Virus record (IMG/VR): IMGVR_UViG_3300009130_000050
Location: 1-46,773 of that record
DNA: 46,773 nucleotides
DNA from: a virus
Strand: one strand, 5' to 3'
Shown: positions 25,930 through 34,700 of the stretch, in pieces
Numbering within the stretch: the stretch's first letter is position 1
Layout: every line of letters starts with the position of its first letter
The notes under the pieces: generated by a model
What the model saw: the letters and a program-made list of their open reading frames with translations, nothing else
Databases searched by the model: none
What the model was told of the DNA's origin: nothing
Made by a program: the position numbers and the translations under genes

Positions 25930-27560
25930 GCAGGAGTAATACAGCTTCTTTAGAAGTACTAAGTTCGGGTTTCGACAAACTCCCTTCAGTCCTAGAAGAG
26001 CTCGGTTACGACTCTTTGAAGCAAGGACAGGAAGAAGCTGTCATGAACCTAATGTATCAGAGAGACACTGTATGTGTAATGCCTACAGGGTTCGGTAAGT
26101 CTGCGATATACATTGTCCCAGCACGCTGCCTACAGTGGAAGACTCTCATATTCTCTCCGCTTGTTTCTCTTATGAAAGACCAAGTAGAATCTCTGTGGGC
26201 TAAAAATTATACTGCCGGACAAGTGTCGAGCGGCCAGACGGACGCAGAGAATAACATGGTCTTGTCCGAGTGGGAGCGTGGCGAGGTGCAGTATTTGCTT
26301 GTAGCTCCGGAACGTCTTCAGAACAAAAGGTTTATTGAAGTCATAGAAAAAGCCAAGCCTGACCTCGTGGCAATAGACGAGGCCCACTGCGTAAGTCAAT
26401 GGGCCGACACTTTCCGACCGTCTTATGTAGACATAGGCAAGTTTGTATCTGAGCATGAGCCCAAAGTTGTGCTAGCCATGACTGCTACCATGACTCCAGA
26501 TATGGAGTCGGACGTGCGGAGGGTTCTGTCTATGGAGAATGCCGCTAAAATAGTTTATTACCCTCGTCGTAAAAACTTGGTTTTCGAAAACGAATCTTAC
26601 AGCCTAGTAGGTCTTAGAAACATACTTAACAGTGTGGATGGTCCTACTATAGTTTATTGTTCTACAAAGAAGAAGACTCATGAACTATATGATCAGCTTA
26701 AGTTTTCTATCGAAGGAGGGTGTCTGGTTTACAATGGAGGAATGTCTCCGGATGAGCGTACTACTAATCAGAATATGTTTATGTCTAATGATGTAAGAGT
26801 TATGTTTGCCACAAATGCATTCGGACTTGGAGTGGACAAGAGCGACATAAGGTGTATTGTCCATGTAGACTATCCTTCTTCTGTAGAGCAGTATGCTCAA
26901 GAGGCAGGCAGGGCAGGTCGGGATGGTAAAGATTCTAAGTGTTTCTTTCTAGACGACAGGTCTACTTTGGACACTCAGAGCTGGTTCATAGAAACTACTT
27001 TTCCTCCTACGGATATGGTCCAGTCTGTTTTTGCCTGGCTTCAGTCTGTAGCGGATAGTTCGAATGCCATCAGGGTCACGAATAAGAATATGTCTAAGCG
27101 CATAGGTATACATGAAGCTTATGTGTCTTCATGCTTGGGAGTTCTAGTATCTTCCGGTGTAGTCGAAAGAGACAGAGACACTTCTAAGATATGCAAGGTC
27201 AAGCTCTTGAGACAGCATCCTGATTCTGATATTCAGGATCTGGTATCCTCCATAGAGGATATAGGATTTCCCTCAGGTAGCGTAATAGAGTTCGACCTGG
27301 ATATACTTTCTTCCAGAACCGGAATTAAGTTGCAGAAACTCAAAGTTACTCTGAAAGAGCTTAACGACAATGACTATCTGGTTTATATCCCTCCATATAG
27401 GGGCAGTGTAACTCGAATAGTAGGGAGCATAAGTTCAGTAGATTTCGATAGACTTGAAAACAAGGCTAGAGAAGCTCATGCCAAGCTTAGAGACTTAGTA
27501 AATTTTATGGGTCTTGACAGCGAAGGTAAACATGATTTTCTGGAATCTTACTTTACATGA
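25926..27560 (+). CDS. recQ: RecQ-family DNA helicase
   Basis: This 544-residue SF2 helicase follows the RecQ pattern closely: LGYDSLKQGQEEAV (motif 0, about 27-40), motif I MPTGFGKSA (52-60), SPLVSLMKDQVESL (Ia), motif II AIDEAHCVSQW (about 142-152) with the RecQ aromatic-rich loop (SQWADTFRPSY), motif III AMTATMT, motif V FATNAFGLGVDKSD and motif VI QEAGRAGRDG. The C-terminal 180 residues contain winged-helix-like segments (NKNMSKRIGIHEAYVSSCLGVLVSSGVV) but no zinc cysteines. RecQ unwinds forks and joint molecules, complementing the UvsW-like helicase. It overlaps both neighbours by 4 bases. Confidence 0.92.
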   Translation: MSRSNTASLEVLSSGFDKLPSVLEELGYDSLKQGQEEAVMNLMYQRDTVCVMPTGFGKSAIYIVPARCLQWKTLIFSPLVSLMKDQVESLWAKNYTAGQVSSGQTDAENNMVLSEWERGEVQYLLVAPERLQNKRFIEVIEKAKPDLVAIDEAHCVSQWADTFRPSYVDIGKFVSEHEPKVVLAMTATMTPDMESDVRRVLSMENAAKIVYYPRRKNLVFENESYSLVGLRNILNSVDGPTIVYCSTKKKTHELYDQLKFSIEGGCLVYNGGMSPDERTTNQNMFMSNDVRVMFATNAFGLGVDKSDIRCIVHVDYPSSVEQYAQEAGRAGRDGKDSKCFFLDDRSTLDTQSWFIETTFPPTDMVQSVFAWLQSVADSSNAIRVTNKNMSKRIGIHEAYVSSCLGVLVSSGVVERDRDTSKICKVKLLRQHPDSDIQDLVSSIEDIGFPSGSVIEFDLDILSSRTGIKLQKLKVTLKELNDNDYLVYIPPYRGSVTRIVGSISSVDFDRLENKAREAHAKLRDLVNFMGLDSEGKHDFLESYFT

Positions 27561-28042
27561 GCTACGAATACAATTCTGAATTTCAGTTACATTTAAAGTA
27601 CTTGGTGGACATGGTAATCAAAGAGTCCTCAGGTACTCCATACTGGATAAGAAACGAGCATTTCGACAATGCTGATTGGCTAGATACTACAGGGCCTATC
27701 GCAGCAGGTTCGGAATGGGTTACATGTATGAACTGTGGTCAAAAAGTCGACATGAAGGAGACTGAAGTAAAAAATACGGGCTATGTAGAATACTTGGACA
27801 CCGTGACTAAGACTCCGTGCTGCAAGCATTTGATCGACCCAAAGCTCTGTCCTGCTGTTTGTGTAGGATGCAGAAGACTGGCATGTTTCTTTACGCCCCA
27901 TAAAAACGATACTGGTTTCGAGTATGTCCCAGGAATGTCATACCATCTAGACAGGTGTAGTAATTGCGACGGCCGTATGGAGATGTCATCTACCATACTA
28001 GAGCAAGTCGTACACAATAAGTTAAACAATATAAATGAATAA
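27557..28042 (+). CDS. Cysteine-rich, probable zinc-binding protein
   Basis: A 161-residue protein with many paired cysteines: CMNC (about residue 55), CC, CPAVCVGC, and CSNC near the C-terminus (YHLDRCSNCDGRMEMS). This suggests two zinc ribbons. The N-terminal 50 residues are ordered and acidic. The function is unknown; DNA or protein binding in the recombination operon is plausible, since its start overlaps the RecQ stop (ATGA). Confidence 0.65.
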   Translation: MSYEYNSEFQLHLKYLVDMVIKESSGTPYWIRNEHFDNADWLDTTGPIAAGSEWVTCMNCGQKVDMKETEVKNTGYVEYLDTVTKTPCCKHLIDPKLCPAVCVGCRRLACFFTPHKNDTGFEYVPGMSYHLDRCSNCDGRMEMSSTILEQVVHNKLNNINE

Positions 28043-28045
28043 ATT

Positions 28046-28252
28046 ATGTATTTTGATACAATTATCGTAGTGTTAGTGACAATGTTCGCAACTTTGGCTG
28101 CTGCCGAATGCGGGCTTACTTTAAAGAAGTCTGTAGCTCCCTTTAAACTTTTGTTTAGAGGCGTAGCCAAACTTTTCAACAATAGCAACAAGGAGGATAA
28201 AGAAGATGCCAAGGACGAAGAAAGAGAAAGAGCCAAGCCAGAAGGTCTATGA
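28046..28252 (+). CDS. Small membrane-anchored protein
   Basis: A 68-residue protein with an N-terminal hydrophobic segment (TIIVVLVTMFATLAAA, residues 5-20) and a charged C-terminal tail (KEDKEDAKDEERERAKPEG). It is either a single-pass membrane protein or a signal-anchored peptide. Its coding sequence supplies the strong AAGGAGG ribosome binding site of the next gene, with which it overlaps by 47 bases in another frame. Confidence 0.6.
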   Translation: MYFDTIIVVLVTMFATLAAAECGLTLKKSVAPFKLLFRGVAKLFNNSNKEDKEDAKDEERERAKPEGL

Positions 28253-28568
28253 AAAATTAGGTCCTTTCACCATAATGAAAAAGCCTTTCATCTCTAATGA
28301 AGGTTCTGATTTTTATATTGATGTAACTACTGAACAGGGAGATAACACTCAACATGCTTGTACAAAAGACCTTTATAAAGAGATAGTCACAGACCGCCTG
28401 TATTCCAATTACAGAGTGGCTTTCTACCTACACAGGGCAGGAGACTCATTGGTTACTAACATCTCTACCGAGCCTAAAAGACAATATAGTAGTGAGAGCT
28501 ACCAAGTAGAATACGAAGACGAGATGGTAGTGCCGGATAAGTCTGTATACAAAGACCCGGCAGACTAG
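28206..28568 (+). CDS. Protein of unknown function, end of the replication block
   Basis: A 120-residue protein with a basic N-terminus (MPRTKKEKEPSQKVYEK), a beta-rich core (PFTIMKKPFISNEGSDFYIDVTTEQ) and an acidic end. CAAGGAGGATAAAGAAG before the ATG is a strong ribosome binding site despite the 47-base overlap with the preceding gene. No family is recognised. Promoter-like element 3 begins 10 bases after its stop. Confidence 0.6.
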   Translation: MPRTKKEKEPSQKVYEKLGPFTIMKKPFISNEGSDFYIDVTTEQGDNTQHACTKDLYKEIVTDRLYSNYRVAFYLHRAGDSLVTNISTEPKRQYSSESYQVEYEDEMVVPDKSVYKDPAD

Positions 28569-28577
28569 TACGTTTCG

Positions 28578-28602
28578 TGTTATATATACCTGAGTAATCA
28601 GG
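28578..28602 (+). promoter_or_regulatory. Phage promoter-like element (copy 3) plus tetraloop hairpin
   Basis: TGTTATATATACCTGA at 28578-28593 matches the other three copies. It merges into a hairpin, CCTGA-GTAA-TCAGG (28589-28602), with a GNRA-type loop, then TTTT. It is 32 bases upstream of the 28635 gene, which has its own AGGAGG. Confidence 0.6.
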
Positions 28603-28634
28603 TTTTAACCCTTAAATAAGAAGGAGGAAATAGT

Positions 28635-29603
28635 ATGCCTAACAAACAAAAAAAGAAAAGACATACTGAGCCTTACTTACTGGTATCTCCCACGCTTATG
28701 TACGGAGAGGAAGAGTATATAGTTACGCCAGGAAGGAAGGTAAACTTAATTGACGGTATGTACGTGCAGTATACCGTGGTAGAGGTTGAGTTAAACCGAA
28801 AGCCGAATTGTACGGATAAATCCAAATGGTCCGTGAGTATCCTAGGAGACGGTAATACAAAATTCAAGTTACCCAGTCTTAATACAGCTAGGAGTAAATT
28901 CTTGGATTGTTATTCCGAACTGATACACCACAAGGATAAGTTGCTAAGCTCTAACTCACGTATAGTGAGAGCTGACGTATCTAAGTTCGGAGGTGTAGGC
29001 CTAGACTATGGGTCTGTATCCGGATGGGATAGCTCTTGTAAGAGTCACTCTCCTCCTATTACAGTAGGCGAAATCATACCTTGGTTCACAGGGTACGATC
29101 TGAGTCCAAAGGATTCATATTCTCAACCGGATCCTAGGCACGTCAATAATGACACTGGCAGTCTCTACCTGAATGTCTACAATGATCTATTCCGTAATTG
29201 TCATTTAGATATGGAGAATAGAATGGCACAGATCTCAGGCGTAGAGTTCCTATCGAACCGTGGGTCTAGGCCAAGCTACTATAAGGCGCCGTGTTTTCTA
29301 TACCATGCACTGCCAGACTACGCCGATGAGTTCAATTTGTCGGTTGACTCCGTTCTTAATTTCCTAAAGAACCAGGAATGCAACGGAAAACGTGCGACGA
29401 TATGGAATCCAAGAAGACAGTCCATAATGGCTAACGTAGGTACGCTCACTAGAGATCTATCTTTGAAAGATGGGAAGCTATTGAAGAATAAAGCGAAAAA
29501 CTTACTGTCGCCGGACATATACTGGGTGCCTTGTGCGAAACTTGAACACCTAGATGCTACTGCTATACGCATGTGCGTAAATATGCAGTCGGTATCTGTT
29601 TAA
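28635..29603 (+). CDS. Protein of unknown function driven by promoter-like element 3
   Basis: A 322-residue protein with a basic N-terminus (MPNKQKKKRHTEPYLLV), a beta-rich middle and a helical C-terminal region (SPDIYWVPCAKLEHLDATA). No known domain is recognised. AAGGAGGAAA lies at the correct distance before the ATG. It sits alone between promoter-like element 3 and an intrinsic terminator, so it is a monocistronic unit, possibly highly expressed. A structural or host-interaction role is possible but unsupported. Confidence 0.65.
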   Translation: MPNKQKKKRHTEPYLLVSPTLMYGEEEYIVTPGRKVNLIDGMYVQYTVVEVELNRKPNCTDKSKWSVSILGDGNTKFKLPSLNTARSKFLDCYSELIHHKDKLLSSNSRIVRADVSKFGGVGLDYGSVSGWDSSCKSHSPPITVGEIIPWFTGYDLSPKDSYSQPDPRHVNNDTGSLYLNVYNDLFRNCHLDMENRMAQISGVEFLSNRGSRPSYYKAPCFLYHALPDYADEFNLSVDSVLNFLKNQECNGKRATIWNPRRQSIMANVGTLTRDLSLKDGKLLKNKAKNLLSPDIYWVPCAKLEHLDATAIRMCVNMQSVSV

Positions 29604-29609
29604 TAAAAA

Positions 29610-29633
29610 ACGGGCTTCGTGCCCGTTTTTTTA
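29610..29633. terminator. Intrinsic terminator after the 28635 gene
   Basis: ACGGGC (29610-29615) pairs with GCCCGT (29621-29626) around TTCGT, followed by T7 and preceded by A6, so it can act on either strand. It begins just after the stop of the 28635 gene. Confidence 0.85.
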
Positions 29634-29641
29634 CCTATCAA

Positions 29642-29986
29642 ATGAAAAGCAAAATGAAAAACAAAGAAATAGAAGTTATAGAAACACAACCTTCGGTCAT
29701 GCTGGTAATAGGGTCAAATCAAGGCGAGGTTTTATACTTGTCACAAGTTGGTGGGTCAAACCTCATAGCACTTATAAAAGAACTCTCGGAGCTAGAGGAC
29801 TACCCTATTAGTGTACAGGACTATCAGCTTGATGACATAGGCCAGGAAATATATGTAATTGAGAATAAGGAATACCTGAAGTCTATAGTAGGAGTGTTCT
29901 CCAACATGTCGTGGAACACGGCCAAAGGAGTTGTAGGACTCCTTTCTAGAGAAGGCATAGTAGCTTCCTTAGTAGTGGCGTACTGA
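29642..29986 (+). CDS. Small protein of unknown function
   Basis: A 114-residue protein. The longer in-frame frame from 29573 would run through the terminator, so I use the ATG at 29642; a second ATG at 29654 is also possible, and neither has a clear Shine-Dalgarno. The sequence is alpha/beta (VMLVIGSNQGEVLYLSQVGG, IYVIENKEYLKSIVGVFSNM) with no recognised motif. Confidence 0.55.
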   Translation: MKSKMKNKEIEVIETQPSVMLVIGSNQGEVLYLSQVGGSNLIALIKELSELEDYPISVQDYQLDDIGQEIYVIENKEYLKSIVGVFSNMSWNTAKGVVGLLSREGIVASLVVAY

Positions 29987-30054
29987 TTTTTATGTTGACT
30001 AAGGTATGGTAGGACATAATAATCTTCTCTGTATTAATTTAATCCTAAATACTA

Positions 30055-30315
30055 ATGAGCAATAAACAACTGTCACAAGAAGAAATAGCTACAATGTTCA
30101 AGAAGGCTAATGCCCAAGGTTTCATAAACCACATGGTATCTGCAGCCGGAGCTACTGCCGACCAGGCTGCTGCTCTTTTTCAAAAGAGCGACGCTAAAGC
30201 TGACCAGCTCTTGGCCAAGAAAGCTTCCATAAGGGAAGTACTTCTCGAAGAGATCAACAAGTCTTCTGACACTTCTTCTCTTCCAGAGAATTTGAAGTCT
30301 GCTATTTCTAAGTAA
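30055..30315 (+). CDS. Small helical protein carrying K-[SA] motifs
   Basis: An 86-residue Ala-rich helical protein with LFQKSDAK, LAKKASIR and INKSSDTS, resembling the K-[SA]-[SA] motif of the 1143 and 38751 proteins, so it is a candidate small virion protein. The leader lacks a Shine-Dalgarno and reads TTTAATCCTAAATACTA before the ATG, a pattern shared with other genes in this region. The stop is followed by an AT-rich stem-loop at 30364. Confidence 0.6.
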   Translation: MSNKQLSQEEIATMFKKANAQGFINHMVSAAGATADQAAALFQKSDAKADQLLAKKASIREVLLEEINKSSDTSSLPENLKSAISK

Positions 30316-30363
30316 TTTTTTCTTAGTCTAGTTTGTACGGTTTTAGACGCCGTCGACAAAGTA

Positions 30364-30388
30364 CCTCGCAAATTTTTTATTTGCGGGG
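30364..30388 (+). terminator. Possible weak terminator
   Basis: CCTCGCAAA and TTTGCGGGG form a stem with a G-T wobble around TTTTTTAT. The following T-run is interrupted (TTCTATTG), so it may be a weak terminator or an mRNA structure before the 30416 gene. Confidence 0.4.
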
Positions 30389-30415
30389 TTCTATTGTTTA
30401 GTCTAAAAAATAAAT

Positions 30416-30988
30416 ATGAAATTAGACAGTCTGGACTTTAAAAGAAAAAAGCTTTCTGAGAGTATAAATTTATACAAATCTCAGTCTGGGCTGAGTTGGA
30501 AGGACCTGGCAGAGATGCTTGGTTTTTCTTATTTAAAGTTGAAGCGTTGGGCAGATGCATCCGCATTTCCTAAATCTGAGGAAGACCTGGACCGGCTGTG
30601 CCAGACACTGTCTCTAGACAAAGAAGACTTATTCAAAGTCCCATCCCTTTCGGATCTGTGCTTTCATTCTTTACAGGATTTGCTTGATTCTTATGCGGAA
30701 GCCTCTGGGGATCCGTCGACTCGTATTCGGACATTTTTAATGGTGGCCTCGTTAGTATATTCAAGGCTTCTTCAGATTCCGAATACAAGTCTCTTGATTA
30801 AGTCTTTCGAACCTTCACTGGGTAATATCGATGTTAAATCCGAGGCAGTGTTTTTTAACACTAATCCTTTTAGTCTGGTAGGGTGTCATGATTATATAAA
30901 GTACTACGATTATGCGGCTTTCTTAGAAAGCTCCACATACGATCTGAAAGTATTTAATTCTTCCGTGCTTGACTCTTTTGTGAAGTGA
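30416..30988 (+). CDS. XRE-like helix-turn-helix protein
   Basis: A 190-residue protein. Residues about 20-60 (SGLSWKDLAEMLGFSYLKLK...) look like a Cro/CI-type helix-turn-helix, followed by DLDRLCQTLSLDKEDLF, the usual last helix of such domains. The C-terminal 130 residues are unrecognised. It is probably a transcription regulator of the virion block, or a structural protein with a fortuitous resemblance. The leader is AT-rich without a Shine-Dalgarno. Confidence 0.6.
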   Translation: MKLDSLDFKRKKLSESINLYKSQSGLSWKDLAEMLGFSYLKLKRWADASAFPKSEEDLDRLCQTLSLDKEDLFKVPSLSDLCFHSLQDLLDSYAEASGDPSTRIRTFLMVASLVYSRLLQIPNTSLLIKSFEPSLGNIDVKSEAVFFNTNPFSLVGCHDYIKYYDYAAFLESSTYDLKVFNSSVLDSFVK

Positions 30989-31004
30989 TATAATTAATTT
31001 TTGT

Positions 31005-31421
31005 ATGGGAGTTAACATAGATAAGGGTACGCCTCCTCCCGAGGTACAGAGGCTTAAAAATATAGAGGAAGCCGTTTTATCCGGCGAAGATCTTCCTAAA
31101 AAAGAAGACGAATCTCCTCAACCTGTAAGAGAGGTTGTCAGGGCTGTAGAGGAAAAAGTTAATTTACAGAAAGTTACGCTCGAACACTCCTTGTATAGTA
31201 TATCTTGTGGTGCTCAGGACATATCTGTATCCGAGCATCAGATAGCTATAAAGCTACCGAAGACTTCTCACTTCTCTTTCGAGCCCAAAGTTAACAGTTC
31301 GTTTAAAATACATTTTTTAGGCAAGACGTACAAAGTGGTTTATTTGGGAGGAGTGTTCAGCTTCCCTAACGACAACACATGGGCTATAACCTTCCTCATG
31401 GACAAGAACGGAGATGATTAA
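31005..31421 (+). CDS. Protein of unknown function upstream of the portal gene
   Basis: A 138-residue protein with an acidic, Pro-rich N-terminal 50 residues (EDLPKKEDESPQPVREVVRAVEEK) and a beta-rich C-terminal 85 residues (HFSFEPKVNSSFKIHFLGKTYKVVYLG). No family is recognised. The leader reads TATAATTAATTTTTGT directly before the ATG, without a Shine-Dalgarno. It overlaps the next gene by 8 bases. Confidence 0.6.
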   Translation: MGVNIDKGTPPPEVQRLKNIEEAVLSGEDLPKKEDESPQPVREVVRAVEEKVNLQKVTLEHSLYSISCGAQDISVSEHQIAIKLPKTSHFSFEPKVNSSFKIHFLGKTYKVVYLGGVFSFPNDNTWAITFLMDKNGDD

Positions 31422-31626
31422 AAACTCTAGGATAGAGAAGGGGAAAACACCTGTCCCGTGTTCAGGTAAGTCTTGCGACGATATCGTAGACGGCGAGCCC
31501 GTTAACGAATGCTGTCCTAAGCCGAATAAAAGCTTTGATAAAATCGCCTCAATACTAGATAATGGTAATTCAGATGAAAAGAATTATCGAAAAAAATGCT
31601 CAAAAGAGCCTAGAGAGGACAGTTAG
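31414..31626 (+). CDS. Small cysteine-containing protein
   Basis: A 70-residue, Lys- and Cys-rich protein (KTPVPCSGKSCDD, NECCPKPNKSF, KKCSKEPRED). Five cysteines could bind a metal, but spacing is not a classic zinc ribbon. It overlaps the previous gene by 8 bases and lies 29 bases before the portal gene, whose ribosome binding site (GGGAGG) is in the gap. Function unknown. Confidence 0.5.
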   Translation: MIKNSRIEKGKTPVPCSGKSCDDIVDGEPVNECCPKPNKSFDKIASILDNGNSDEKNYRKKCSKEPREDS

Positions 31627-31655
31627 CCTCACTACAAGTATGAGGGAGGTCTGTT

Positions 31656-33479
31656 ATGGATAACTCCAATCTTCTAAAGATGTACATGGGCGGAGACGGC
31701 TCGAGCAATAAGTTCGATGATCCTTTTATGCTGCCTTCGAGTGACTACGTTCCTGAGGATCTAAAGTCTGCTCTGGATTTTTGCATGTTTCTATATTACC
31801 TGAACCCTCAGTACAGGAGAGCTTCGCAAAGGGTAATACGTCACTTCATAACAGAATTCGAATATCCTGGAGAAGGTTCTGCAGAAGAAAAAGACCGGCA
31901 GGACGATTATCTCAAGCATAACTTAAGACTGCATCAGGCTATGGCCGAGATGGGCGATGAGTGGTCTTGTTACGGCAACTCTTTCTACAGGATACACTTT
32001 CCTTTTGACCGGGTTCTCGTAGACGACAGAAGTGACAAGCTAGTAGAGTACTCTCTGGATATGTTCGAGGGCAGGGCTTCTTTCATACTCAAAGATATGA
32101 AGTATGAGATCCCGGACCCCAGGAATATGAAGAAAAAGATTAAACTACCTTTTCGAGATATTCCTGCTAAGGACAAGAACAGGATTAAACTTAGGAAGTT
32201 AGACCCTAGGGACGTTACTATAAGGCATAACTTCATATCCGGGTCCAACAGTTACATTTATGATTTTCCTAAAGAAGTAAGAAAAGATTGTGAAGATGGA
32301 AAGCTTTATGTAGTTAACGAAGTTCCTATAGCTATGCTTAAGGCTATTAAGGAAGATCAAGACTTTCTCTTCAATGCTGACGAGATGTTTCATTTTAAGG
32401 CCCCCACTGTTTCTGGAGTAAGTAACAAAGGATGGGGCCTACCAGAGACACTTGCTAACTACAGGTCTCTTCATCAGATACAGGTTTACCGTAAGATAGA
32501 CGAGGCTGTGGGTTTAGACTACATGGTACCTTTCAGGATATTCACACCTGAAGCCGGTAACAACGAAACTGGTGTCGTAAGAAACCTTGTACTCAGCCAG
32601 TGGAAGAGCCAAGTAGAGAAAGTGATAACCAATCGCCGCAAGGATAAATTTTCCATGCATGCATTCCCTTTCCCTCTCAAGTACCAAGAGTTTGGTGCCG
32701 ACGGTAAGAGTTTGGCTCCTAAAGATCTTATAGAGTACCAGACAAACAGTATGCTGGATGCAATGGGATACCCGGCTGAGTTATTCAAAGGGTCTCTTAC
32801 TGTTCAGCAAGTACCTACGGCTGTGCGTCTTTTTGAAAACAGTTTCATGTTCGTGCATCTCGGTCTAACTGATTTTGCTCAGTGGGTCTGCAAACGTATC
32901 GCACGTTATATGGAAGAGCCTTACATAGAGGTGTCTCTGCAGAAACCTTCTCTTGCAGACAATCTGGACAGGCAGAATGTTGTCATGCAACTTTCTTCTG
33001 CTGGAGAGATATCTAGGAAGAAGGCCTACTCTTGGCTCGGTATTACAGATGCCGTTGATGAGAAGAAAGAGCGACTTGAAGAGGATGCTGAGATCCAGAA
33101 AATCCAGATTAAGCAGGAAGAGGATTTGCGCAGAGAGATGGAGTCCGGGACCATTAACCAGCAACTTGATCAACAGGCAGCTGCACAACAGCAACAGCAA
33201 GGTGGAGGAGGAGGAGGTTCTCCTCCGGGCGGTAGTCCAAACCCTCAGCAGGCTCAGCAAGGTTCAGTCAATCCTATGGATGTGCAAGGACAGGCTCAGG
33301 AACTTGCCCAGCAATGGGCAGGACTTCCGGAAGGTGAGCGCAGAAAGTCCATGCAGCAGACTAAAGCCACTGATCAAACCTTATACTCTCTTGCAAAGCA
33401 GTTTCTCGACGAGATGAGGGACGGAGCTAAATCGCAAGGAGTTCAGCAAATGTACCAGCAGGCCCAAGGAGGTCAGTAA
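31656..33479 (+). CDS. Portal protein
   Basis: This 607-residue protein is the capsid-vertex DNA channel and packaging docking site. It shows typical portal signatures: an N-terminal wing with FCMFLYYLNPQYRRASQRVI, WSCYGNSFYRIHFP (about 100-113), DPRDVTIRH, a DEMFHFKAPT segment, and the clip/stem region ending GSLTVQQVPTAVRLFENSFM (about 377-397). The C-terminal 110 residues are Gln/Gly-rich low complexity (QQQQQGGGGGGSPPGGS). The organisation resembles portals of large myoviruses, though this is judged by eye. GGGAGG precedes the ATG. The opposite-strand terminase is 24 kb away, so packaging genes are split. Confidence 0.82.
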   Translation: MDNSNLLKMYMGGDGSSNKFDDPFMLPSSDYVPEDLKSALDFCMFLYYLNPQYRRASQRVIRHFITEFEYPGEGSAEEKDRQDDYLKHNLRLHQAMAEMGDEWSCYGNSFYRIHFPFDRVLVDDRSDKLVEYSLDMFEGRASFILKDMKYEIPDPRNMKKKIKLPFRDIPAKDKNRIKLRKLDPRDVTIRHNFISGSNSYIYDFPKEVRKDCEDGKLYVVNEVPIAMLKAIKEDQDFLFNADEMFHFKAPTVSGVSNKGWGLPETLANYRSLHQIQVYRKIDEAVGLDYMVPFRIFTPEAGNNETGVVRNLVLSQWKSQVEKVITNRRKDKFSMHAFPFPLKYQEFGADGKSLAPKDLIEYQTNSMLDAMGYPAELFKGSLTVQQVPTAVRLFENSFMFVHLGLTDFAQWVCKRIARYMEEPYIEVSLQKPSLADNLDRQNVVMQLSSAGEISRKKAYSWLGITDAVDEKKERLEEDAEIQKIQIKQEEDLRREMESGTINQQLDQQAAAQQQQQGGGGGGSPPGGSPNPQQAQQGSVNPMDVQGQAQELAQQWAGLPEGERRKSMQQTKATDQTLYSLAKQFLDEMRDGAKSQGVQQMYQQAQGGQ

Positions 33480-33593
33480 ACCACATACCATAGGTCTAGT
33501 TTTCTAATGAGAGAAAACGAAGGTCGCATGGGTGAGGGTCGTTCCGGATCCCGGTGGGGTACTTCATCTAAAGAAAATAAGGAGGAATTAGAG

Positions 33594-34700
33594 ATGAGTA
33601 AGAACATAAGAAAAGACAATCCGCTAACGGAGCGTAAAATGCTTCAAAAAGCACGTGAGTCCAATGAGGCTGCTAGGTTACTGTCAGATGCTGACAAAAG
33701 TCCTGGTTTGAAATTAGCCGTACCGGAGGATAATAAAAAACCCAAAGGTTTGTTCGTATGGGCATTGGGACTGTCTGCACTAACTGTAGCAGGATGCGCT
33801 GCTTTTTTCAGCGTACGAGGAATCAGCTTGCTGTTTGCAGGGTCTATGGCGGCAGTAGTAGTAATGGCTACGGGATTGGAATACGGTAAGCTTGTAGCCG
33901 CAAGTTATTTATACAGGTATTGGAGTAAAACTACTCTTATGCTTAAGTCTTATCTTATAACAGCAGTCGTAGTGCTTATAGGAGTAACGTCCCTTGGTAT
34001 ATACGGGTTTCTCAGCGACGCTTTTGAAAAAACTAGGACAGCGGTAGCTCTCTACGAAGAAAACATACTAGCTTTGGAGAAAGAGAATACTTTTCTCTAC
34101 AAGCAAATAGAATCTTCGGAAAACTCTGTGGACCAAGTTTCTGAGAAAGCTGACAGCGCTATAGAAAGTTATAAAGATATATATGACGACTTTATATCCC
34201 AGCAGAATGATCGCAGAGATGTTTTGATTTCCAGGAGAAACGAACTCGACGCCTCTGTTGCCGAGCTTGAGGCTAGCCCAGGTGGTCTATTCAGCAGCAA
34301 GAAAAAAAGAGTTGAGGAGCTTAAAACTTCTCAATCTCAAGAGCGCTCTTCCATAAGGGAATCTCTAAACGAGATAGAATCTCAGAATAAATCCGAGTAT
34401 GATTCTTTCTTAGCTAAAGTTAAAGCCTACAGAGACCGTAGTGAAGACGCAGCAGACAGCTTTGACGTAACCGAAGTTCGGTCCAAAATAAGCTCTAACA
34501 ATAACTCCATACTTGCGAACAAAGAGCTCATATCCAATACTGACATAGGTAGCTTTAAGTTTATAGCCACGGCTTTTGACGTTCCTCTGGATAACGTAGT
34601 CAAGTGGTTTATACTATGCATCGTCCTAGTCTTTGATCCTTTGTCCGTGACACTTGTTCTTGCATACAACGTCGCCCTGAAAAATGAAGAAGACAAATGA
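33594..34700 (+). CDS. Multi-pass membrane protein with long coiled coil
   Basis: A 368-residue protein. I chose the ATG at 33594 because ATAAGGAGGAATTAGAG lies directly before it; the ATG at 33507 would add 29 residues without such a site. Three membrane segments (about residues 53-72, 77-95 and 119-138) are followed by about 180 residues of charged coiled coil and a fourth segment near the C-terminus (WFILCIVLVFDPLSVTLVLA). The topology places the coiled coil on one side of the membrane. I recognise no named family; it may act in virion assembly at the membrane, infection-complex anchoring or defence. It overlaps the next gene by 4 bases. Confidence 0.7.
   Translation: MSKNIRKDNPLTERKMLQKARESNEAARLLSDADKSPGLKLAVPEDNKKPKGLFVWALGLSALTVAGCAAFFSVRGISLLFAGSMAAVVVMATGLEYGKLVAASYLYRYWSKTTLMLKSYLITAVVVLIGVTSLGIYGFLSDAFEKTRTAVALYEENILALEKENTFLYKQIESSENSVDQVSEKADSAIESYKDIYDDFISQQNDRRDVLISRRNELDASVAELEASPGGLFSSKKKRVEELKTSQSQERSSIRESLNEIESQNKSEYDSFLAKVKAYRDRSEDAADSFDVTEVRSKISSNNNSILANKELISNTDIGSFKFIATAFDVPLDNVVKWFILCIVLVFDPLSVTLVLAYNVALKNEEDK

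Noticed and set aside
30960-31004. Sigma-70 promoter (TTGACT ... TATAAT)
   Set aside because: Spacing is only about 14 bases, too short for a normal promoter, and the TTGACT is within the preceding gene.
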